Part shown: piece by piece, positions 6,796 through 9,563 of the stretch
How positions within the stretch are numbered: position 1 is the first letter of the stretch
Layout of the letters: the number at the start of each line of letters is the position of its first letter
Assembly: GCA_026391115.1 (NCBI GenBank)
Contig: JAPLER010000034.1
Span: 7,450 to 17,012, forward strand
Length of the DNA: 9,563 nt
DNA from: Bacteroidota bacterium
GTDB taxonomy: Bacteria; Bacteroidota; Bacteroidia; Chitinophagales; Chitinophagaceae
Direction of reading: 5' to 3'
Notes under the pieces: generated by a model
Seen by the model: only the letters and a program-made list of their open reading frames with translations
Told to the model about the DNA's origin: nothing
Databases searched by the model: none
Program-made: the position numbers and the translations under genes

Positions 6796-6808
6796 TTTTT
6801 AAACCCTG

Positions 6809-6828
6809 ATAATAATAATAATAATAAT
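6809..6828. repeat. AAT trinucleotide microsatellite between kinase-like and bcsB-like genes
   Basis: AT followed by six perfect AAT units, 20 bp in all, in the 57-bp spacer and ending 24 nt before the BcsB-like ATG. Such tracts can change length by slipped-strand pairing. Here a change would alter spacing upstream of the start codon without affecting a reading frame. No terminator or good TAnnTTTG promoter is seen in this spacer; TAAATTTT at 6839-6846 is the nearest and is one mismatch off. Confidence 0.7.
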
Positions 6829-6852
6829 TAAGCACCAGTAAATTTTAATAAT

Positions 6853-8895
6853 ATGAAATCTAAATTTCTCTTAGCCGTTGCCCTGTTATTTAGTGCATTA
6901 CAATTAGTTGCACAAGATAGAACATTTAAATCAATGGGGTATGACGATGCAACTTTGCAAGGTATCTCAGGCTCTCTTAGTTACTACATTAAGGTTCGCC
7001 CAGAGGACAATGTAGATCAAAGCTATGTGTATTTAAACCTACGAGCTTCTCAAGTACTTAATCCAAACAACTCTTTTGTTGTTGTGTATTTAAAAGACGA
7101 AGCTGTATATACACAACGTATTATTACGTCTGCACTAGATACACTTTTAAGTTTTAGAGTGCCTTTGGCATCTAAATACTTGCAGCCTGATAAACGTTAT
7201 ATCAAATTACGTGTAGCTGTGAAAATGAGTGTGGGCGATGAATATTGTAAAGATATTGACAATCCTGCTTGTTGGTTAGGGGTTAAAAACACCTCTTATA
7301 TATCAGCAGTATCTCAAACAGATTTAAATTATCAACGCAGTATAAAAGAAGTGATGCAAGAGTATAACTCAGTATATACTCCATCTAATGGCGATGTTGA
7401 TGATTTAATGGCTGGTGGTTTAGTGTATGCTTTACTACGTCAAACAGCTGCTTCAAAAGAAGTTTATACTGGTACTTACAGTACAGGAGATTCTTTGCCT
7501 CAAGGTATCATTTGTGGTGTTCAAGATAAATTGCCATTTGCCGTAAGAAATGCTTTACCACAAGGTTTGGCTTCTAAGCAAGGTATGATTGCTCTTGTAT
7601 CTGTAAATGTTGGTTTAGGTCAACGTTTTGTAATGGTTGTAACTGGTGCCGATGCAGAAGGATACAAACAAGCTATCAATGTATTGGCTAGTAATAAAAG
7701 ATTAAGCAGTGCTTTTAGCGATAAGTTAGTGATATCAAGTGCAAACTTAAATACAGAAGCTGCCATCTATTCATCTCCTTTAGTTACCACGCTTGATGAA
7801 CTTAATGGTGGTGGAGAATTAATGGAAGGTATTGGATCTTTAAGAAAGAAATTTACTTTCTCTCTTGCAGATTTTAATGCAATCCCAACAAAGTTGACAT
7901 TGCATTTAGAAAGCTATTTCTCTACTTTAAAAAATGATGATAGAGGTTTTATCAATATTTATTTAAATCAAAACTTGGTTTACAATGCTAACCTACTAGA
8001 TAAAGCAAACTTTATTAATAATATTGATTTAAAACCACATTTGCTTTCTAAATTTAATACATTAGAAGTTGAGTTTAGATTCCATCCTGGTAGTAATGTA
8101 TGTAAAGATGGTTTTAGCAACTTCTTTGCATTTATTAACACAAAAACTTCAACACTTACTTATGCTGGTGAAAAAGAAAATAAATTCTTTAGCTTCTTTA
8201 ATTTCCCTGCTGAGTTTAGAAAAAAACAAACAAAAATTGTTGTATCTGATAATTTAATTCCAGGTGGAGAAAATAAAAGTATAGTGTCATCTATTGGTGA
8301 ATTATACTACCAACTTAATGCTCCTTTAAAATCAGATTTTAATAGATTAATTGTTCCTCAAATTTTCAAATCATCTGCTGTTGGCGATGCTGGAGATTTT
8401 AACATTATTGCTTTAGTAAACCGTGGTGATGCATTTGCAACGAAATATGCTAGTAATATGCCAGTAAAATTTGATAAAGATTTTCAAATATACACTGGAT
8501 TGCATGGTGCAGCATCATACACTGTTAACGATTTTTCTAGCAGTGGGTTGGCTCAAATTTTCCAAGATAAAGGTAATACAGTATTGTTGATTAGTGCATT
8601 GGGTGATAGTGGTATCAATGGTTCAGCTTATTTAAGTGCTATTAAAAACTTTAGCACACAGTTAACCGAAATTGAAAGCAATGTATGTATTGCAAATAGC
8701 AGTGGTGCAAGCAACTATTTCTTTAAAGCTCCAGATGATAACAGTATAGTAAGCTATAAAAATAATGAAAGTGGATTAGAGAGATTTTTATCTTCTTATA
8801 AATACTGGATTTTAGGTTTATTGCTGGTGCTTTTAGTATTAGGTTTCTTTGGAGTAAAAAGCAAAGTTAAAAAAGCTACAGACGCAGTAGTATAG
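6853..8895 (+). CDS. BcsB-like polysaccharide synthase periplasmic subunit
   Basis: 680 residues: signal peptide (1-20, ending QLVA), large periplasmic region, and one C-terminal transmembrane helix (651-668) followed by the basic tail KSKVKK. This is the BcsB plan, the inner-membrane-anchored partner that guides nascent glucan from the catalytic BcsA. Two successive repeats are visible. In the first, a beta-rich jelly-roll module (about 35-150) ends in YCKDIDNPACWLGV (131-144), close to the conserved C-x-DIDNPA-x-W block of BcsB, and is followed by an alpha/beta flavodoxin-like module (about 180-300). In the second, a jelly roll (about 330-430) ends in VCKDGFSNFFAFI (416-428) and a flavodoxin-like module follows (about 455-610). 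It is shorter than E. coli BcsB (about 780). Its position between a kinase-like protein and an MshEN-membrane protein supports a role in exopolysaccharide synthesis; that the polymer is cellulose is inference. Confidence 0.85.
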   Translation: MKSKFLLAVALLFSALQLVAQDRTFKSMGYDDATLQGISGSLSYYIKVRPEDNVDQSYVYLNLRASQVLNPNNSFVVVYLKDEAVYTQRIITSALDTLLSFRVPLASKYLQPDKRYIKLRVAVKMSVGDEYCKDIDNPACWLGVKNTSYISAVSQTDLNYQRSIKEVMQEYNSVYTPSNGDVDDLMAGGLVYALLRQTAASKEVYTGTYSTGDSLPQGIICGVQDKLPFAVRNALPQGLASKQGMIALVSVNVGLGQRFVMVVTGADAEGYKQAINVLASNKRLSSAFSDKLVISSANLNTEAAIYSSPLVTTLDELNGGGELMEGIGSLRKKFTFSLADFNAIPTKLTLHLESYFSTLKNDDRGFINIYLNQNLVYNANLLDKANFINNIDLKPHLLSKFNTLEVEFRFHPGSNVCKDGFSNFFAFINTKTSTLTYAGEKENKFFSFFNFPAEFRKKQTKIVVSDNLIPGGENKSIVSSIGELYYQLNAPLKSDFNRLIVPQIFKSSAVGDAGDFNIIALVNRGDAFATKYASNMPVKFDKDFQIYTGLHGAASYTVNDFSSSGLAQIFQDKGNTVLLISALGDSGINGSAYLSAIKNFSTQLTEIESNVCIANSSGASNYFFKAPDDNSIVSYKNNESGLERFLSSYKYWILGLLLVLLVLGFFGVKSKVKKATDAVV

Positions 8896-8953
8896 TATCT
8901 TTTAAATCTTGTTATAGTAATAGTTAATTATTTAATAGCAGAAAGCAATCAAT

Positions 8954-9563
8954 ATGAATCGTTGTGCAATAGAATTAATGGCATCTCAAAAAAAATTTGA
9001 TGCTGCCACGCTAAATAAAGTAGAAGCAATTGCTGCTACCTATAGCTATGCACCAATTAAAGTTGCTTTATGTTTTGGATTTTTAAGCAGAAAAGATTAC
9101 ATAACATTTCTTAAAAGTGAAGGCAAAGAAATAATTGATATAAGAAACACAGAAATTGATGAAACTTTTTTAAATCAATGCGATATTCATCATCTTAATT
9201 CTTATTTATATATTCCAATAAAACAAGATTTCGACGGCAGCTTAATTGTAGCTGCCGCCGATCCATTTGATGAAAAACTGGCCAATAGTTTAATGGTTAA
9301 GTTTAAAACAAATGTAAAACTTGTAGCTGCGGACGACTTGGATATTACTTGGCTTGCACACAAAATTCGTGGAATAGATTTAGTAAATGATTCTGTATAT
9401 AGTTTGATGAGAAAAGACCCTGAAAGTTCTGGACACATCACATTTACAGACGCTCAATTGATATTTATTTTTGTATCTATTGCTATAATTTTCGTTCTAC
9501 TATTTGTATTTACTACACCAACCATTATTATCCTAAACTGCTTGGCAAGCTTTGGTTTCCTAG
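8954..9563 (+). CDS. MshEN/GspE-N domain membrane protein, probably a glycosyltransferase N-terminus (partial)
   Basis: Frame open from ATG 8954 to the window end (203 codons), so the C-terminus is missing. Residues about 17-140 match the MshEN/GspE N-terminal fold: one L-x-x-GFLSRKDYITFL half-motif (39-53), then IIDIRNTEID, LYIPIKQD, the diagnostic SLIVAAADPFDEKLANSL (96-113) and a closing VKLVAADDLDITWLAHKI. A hydrophobic region (168-203 and beyond) starts at least one, probably two, membrane helices. Secretion ATPases of the GspE type have no such helices. MshEN domains fused to family 2 glycosyltransferases, as in NfrB, are known, so this is most likely the catalytic partner of the BcsB-like protein 58 bp upstream. 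MshEN domains can bind cyclic di-GMP, but the usual RLG motif is not clear here, so binding is uncertain. The glycosyltransferase domain itself is not visible in the window. Confidence 0.7.
   Translation, partial: MNRCAIELMASQKKFDAATLNKVEAIAATYSYAPIKVALCFGFLSRKDYITFLKSEGKEIIDIRNTEIDETFLNQCDIHHLNSYLYIPIKQDFDGSLIVAAADPFDEKLANSLMVKFKTNVKLVAADDLDITWLAHKIRGIDLVNDSVYSLMRKDPESSGHITFTDAQLIFIFVSIAIIFVLLFVFTTPTIIILNCLASFGFL

Noticed and set aside
8069..8257. 62-codon plus-strand frame inside the BcsB-like gene
   Set aside because: Alternative frame within a continuous, well-matched long gene.
9202..9441. 79-codon minus-strand open frame
   Set aside because: Antisense to the MshEN-like domain, whose ADP-F-D motif block is clear on the plus strand.

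Overview
The window looks like a chromosomal segment of a low-GC Bacteroidota, probably of the Chitinophagaceae/Sphingobacteriia type. This is inference from several things. Protein families are typical of the phylum: a DUF3089 hydrolase, an LDH-type malate dehydrogenase and a BcsB-like protein. Coding and spacer DNA are AT-rich and clear Shine-Dalgarno sequences are absent. TAnnTTTG elements, the Bacteroidota -7 promoter motif, lie just upstream of several minus-strand genes. No tRNA, rRNA, CRISPR array or insertion sequence was seen.

Left part, positions 1-5382, minus strand. Reading right to left in transcription order there are: a GH5-type endoglucanase lipoprotein; an MlaF-type ABC ATPase; a secreted thioredoxin-like protein with a CEHC active site and a polylysine tail; mdh, with its own promoter-like element and a strong terminator; then a two-gene unit of a Met-rich secreted LolA-like protein overlapping by 19 bp a secreted DUF3089 alpha/beta hydrolase that runs off the left edge.

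Right part, positions 5395-9563, plus strand, divergent from the GH5 gene. Three closely spaced genes form a probable operon: a six-helix membrane protein with a degenerate histidine-kinase module, a BcsB-like periplasmic polysaccharide synthase subunit (two carbohydrate-binding/flavodoxin-like repeats plus a C-terminal membrane anchor), and the N-terminus of a protein with an MshEN/GspE-N domain followed by membrane segments. The last is most likely the start of a membrane glycosyltransferase. With the divergent GH5 glucanase this reads as a beta-glucan/cellulose-like exopolysaccharide synthesis locus. Its architecture differs from the classical BcsA-PilZ/BcsB/BcsC/BcsZ arrangement: a kinase-like membrane protein sits upstream, the partner of BcsB carries an N-terminal MshEN-like domain, and a GH5 lipoprotein may take the BcsZ role. 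This locus is the most interesting part of the window. The catalytic glycosyltransferase part lies outside it, so the polymer and mechanism are inference.
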